A DNA stretch of 33,985 nucleotides from Algoriphagus marincola HL-49 (GTDB lineage Bacteria > Bacteroidota > Bacteroidia > Cytophagales > Cyclobacteriaceae), in assembly GCA_001314815.1 (NCBI GenBank), contig LJXT01000027.1:1-33985 (forward strand), given 5' to 3'. This document shows, in pieces, positions 32,068 to 33,985 of this stretch; within the stretch, counting starts at the first letter, position 1, and every line of letters starts with the position of its first letter. Below the pieces are notes generated by a model. The model did no database searches. It was given only the letters and a program-made list of their open reading frames with translations, and was not told the origin of the DNA. The position numbers and the translations under genes were made by a program.

Positions 32068-33789
32068 ATGTCCAAGCGCAAAATAAACCTGATCATCATC
32101 CTGATGTCCGTCGCCAGTTTTGGTTTGATGGCCTTTCAGTACTATTGGGTGAATAATGCCATCAGTATCAATCAGCAGCGCTTTGATCAGGAAGTCTATC
32201 AAGCATTAGCCAGTACGGTGGATGAATTAGAAAAAAGTGAGGCCAGTGATGTGGTGCTTACCCAACTCGCTCGAGACCCTAAGCTAAGAGAATCACTTTT
32301 TCAAAAAATCGAACCCATTGACTTGGATGAAATCAGGCCTCGATTACAAGTGCGTTCCAAAGCTTCCATCTTGGACACACTTGACATCGGAAAAGTACCT
32401 GAAGTAAGTACGACTTTTAAGCGAATGCTCGAAGTCCGCGGAATCAACATCTCTTTATTGGATGAATTGGAGCAATTTTTCACCTACATGACCCCCGAGG
32501 TAGCTTCTACGATGTTTACTCCTGATGAAATGGCCATACTTTTGGAAGAAAAAGAAAGGCAGCTTCAGTATTTGAGCAAGCTGGAGAAGGCTTCAGAAAG
32601 AAATTCAAATCAAAGCATTGTCGAAGAGGCTTTTATTCAATATGAGACCAATGTATCGCAAGAGGCATTAAATAAAATCCGGCGGGTAAACTTGAAGATT
32701 GACATGATGAATCGGGCATGGGATGAGTATTCTCAGGGGCAAAGGGCTATCATGGAAAGACTGGACACCGCACAAGTTCGGAAAATTGTCAAAAGCTTTC
32801 TGCTCGAGCGGGGAATCATGGAGAATTTTGAATTGGGCATTTTGAAAGATGATGGACTCTTAATGGGAATTGGTCCGGTGGATCAGCCTTTTAGATTGGT
32901 GCAGTATGGAATTCAAGCCAAGCTATTTCCACGTGATATTGTCGGTAAGGAAAACTATTTGTATATCTTTTTCCCAGAAAAAAATAAACACGTCCTACGA
33001 CAACTTTGGATTCCGCTAGCTTCTTCGATTCTATTTATCGGAGTCATTATTTGGTGTTTTATCTATGCAATACGGGTCATTTTCAAACAAAAGGCCTTAT
33101 CCGACATCAAAAATGATTTCATCAATAATATGACTCACGAGTTTAAGACTCCGCTAGCAACAGTGAGTCTTGCTGTGGAGGCACTTCAAGATCCCGAGCT
33201 CTCATCCCAGGATAGGTTCCGGGATAGATATCTGGGCATTATCAAAGATGAAAATAAACGACTCGTCTCTCAGGTCGAAAATGTCCTTCAGGCTGCGGCA
33301 CTGGAAAAGCAAGATTTCAAGCTTAAACTGGAGGAGGTCAATATTTCCGAACTCCTCGGGGATGCAGTAGATCATTTTTCGCTGCAAATCGAAAAGCGAT
33401 CGGGAGAATTGACTTTCGAAAACGAGTTAGAGCACCCAATCCTTCTAGCCGATAAATTTCATATCGCCCATATCTTCAACAATCTGTTGGACAATGCCAA
33501 TAAATATTCTCCTGAAAAACCTGAAATCAGTGTGAAGGCTTGGGAGGATAAGGATCAGATATTTGTCAGTATTCAAGATCAGGGGATCGGCATGAGCAAG
33601 GATGCACTGCGAAAGATTTTTGACAAATTCTATCGGGTTCCTACCGGAAACGTACACGATGTAAAGGGTTTCGGACTGGGGCTCTCCTATGTTAAAACTA
33701 TGCTGGAAGCCCACAAGGGCGGAATCAATGTCCAAAGTGAAATCGGAAAAGGAAGTACCTTTATCATAAACTTACCCAAAACAACATGA
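32068..33789 (+). CDS. Membrane sensor histidine kinase
   Basis: The protein has 573 aa. TM1 is at about residues 6-27 (LIIILMSVASFGLMAF) and TM2 at about 312-332 (WIPLASSILFIGVIIWCFIY). Between them is a roughly 285-aa periplasmic sensor region rich in Glu, Leu and Lys with likely long helices and no recognised domain. The kinase core follows: HisKA NNMTHEFKTPLATVSL with phospho-acceptor His357, N-box HIFNNLLDNANKYSPE, G1 DQGIGMSKDAL, F-box FDKFYRVPTG, and G2 GFGLGLSYVKTM. It autophosphorylates and passes phosphate to the response regulator, whose ATG overlaps this stop by 4 nt (ATGA). The predicted promoter sits immediately before the start, in the 165-bp divergent gap with lysA. The signal sensed is unknown. 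Confidence 0.94.
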   Translation: MSKRKINLIIILMSVASFGLMAFQYYWVNNAISINQQRFDQEVYQALASTVDELEKSEASDVVLTQLARDPKLRESLFQKIEPIDLDEIRPRLQVRSKASILDTLDIGKVPEVSTTFKRMLEVRGINISLLDELEQFFTYMTPEVASTMFTPDEMAILLEEKERQLQYLSKLEKASERNSNQSIVEEAFIQYETNVSQEALNKIRRVNLKIDMMNRAWDEYSQGQRAIMERLDTAQVRKIVKSFLLERGIMENFELGILKDDGLLMGIGPVDQPFRLVQYGIQAKLFPRDIVGKENYLYIFFPEKNKHVLRQLWIPLASSILFIGVIIWCFIYAIRVIFKQKALSDIKNDFINNMTHEFKTPLATVSLAVEALQDPELSSQDRFRDRYLGIIKDENKRLVSQVENVLQAAALEKQDFKLKLEEVNISELLGDAVDHFSLQIEKRSGELTFENELEHPILLADKFHIAHIFNNLLDNANKYSPEKPEISVKAWEDKDQIFVSIQDQGIGMSKDALRKIFDKFYRVPTGNVHDVKGFGLGLSYVKTMLEAHKGGINVQSEIGKGSTFIINLPKTT

Positions 33790-33985
33790 GCAAGGCCAGA
33801 CTATTAGTAGTAGAAGATGACCCTAATCTGGGTGATATTCTCAAGGAATATTTAGAAATGAAAGGCTATGAACCCACTCTCTGCAGGGATGGGGAAGAAG
33901 GCTGGAGTAAGTTCAAAAAAGACAAATACGATCTTTGTCTGCTAGACATCATGATGCCCAAAAAAGATGGGTTTACGCTTGCCCG
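33786..33985 (+). CDS. Response regulator receiver domain, partial (cut by window end)
   Basis: The first 66 residues are present. They begin MSKARLLVVEDDPNLGDIL, with the acidic pair Asp11-Asp12 and the phospho-acceptor Asp54 in LLDIMMPKKDGF. The frame is open to the last base. It overlaps the kinase gene by 4 nt and is surely its cognate regulator. The output domain lies outside the window; OmpR/PhoB-type DNA binding is the commonest partner of this receiver type and kinase type, but that is inference. Confidence 0.92.
   Translation, partial: MSKARLLVVEDDPNLGDILKEYLEMKGYEPTLCRDGEEGWSKFKKDKYDLCLLDIMMPKKDGFTLA

Noticed and set aside
31903-32202. N-terminal extension of lysA to 32202
   Set aside because: It covers the promoter and first codons of the divergent sensor kinase; a -7 box and family length support the ATG at 31902.
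1-33985. Replication origin centred in this window
   Set aside because: No dnaA, dnaN, gidA or similar genes are present, and gene polarity converges instead of diverging. I keep only the claim of a DnaA-box cluster.

Overview
The window looks like chromosomal DNA of a Bacteroidota bacterium, most likely order Cytophagales and close to Cyclobacteriaceae/Algoriphagus; the genus is inference only. Supporting signs are a giant adhesin with a type B type IX secretion (T9SS) C-terminal domain directly followed by a PorP/SprF partner, SprB-type repeats, SPII lipoproteins, Bacteroidota-type -7 boxes (TAnnTTTG), moderate to low GC, and start sites with little Shine-Dalgarno signal. There are no rRNA or tRNA genes, no CRISPR array, no phage genes and no intact insertion sequence.

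Layout. 1-2.7 kb: a structured intergenic repeat, a possible 45-54 aa membrane peptide, a tandem-domain UspA protein, and a minus-strand pair (patatin-like phospholipase, SAM methyltransferase). 2.7-5.95 kb: a tightly packed plus-strand operon (VOC/glyoxalase protein, alpha-oxoamine-synthase-like PLP enzyme, class A beta-lactamase-like lipoprotein, two tandemly duplicated small membrane proteins). 5.97-7.4 kb: DASH cryptochrome. 7.5-12.2 kb: exported ChbG/YdjC-like deacetylase, a solitary AAA/DUF4143-type ATPase behind two operator-like dyads, and a large six-hairpin glycosidase-like lipoprotein. 12.2-14.9 kb: small membrane proteins, a DHFR/RibD-like reductase and a VapBC-type toxin-antitoxin pair. 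15-20 kb: radA and polA, separated by a tandem duplication that copies the radA start codon, then another small membrane protein. 20.1-21.8 kb: membrane-anchored amidase. 21.8-22.3 kb: a gene-free stretch of palindromic repeats. 22.3-30.5 kb: PorP/SprF protein and the 2365-aa adhesin. 30.7-34 kb: lysA and a divergent sensor kinase/response regulator pair, the latter cut by the window end.

The strongest unexplained signal is not a gene. The perfect DnaA-box 9-mer TTATCCACA (either strand) occurs 15 times between 1254 and 11446, almost always inside coding sequence, in several reading frames and both orientations. I found none in the remaining 22.5 kb. Chance predicts about 0.1 in the first 11.4 kb. 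This suggests a DnaA-binding or titration locus, or proximity to oriC, laid over ordinary genes.

Other points worth a second look are the radA 5'-end duplication, the two families of nested palindromic intergenic repeats, two pairs of paralogous small membrane proteins, the five-gene PLP/lipoprotein operon, and the highly regular Ig-SprB-SprB super-repeat of the adhesin.
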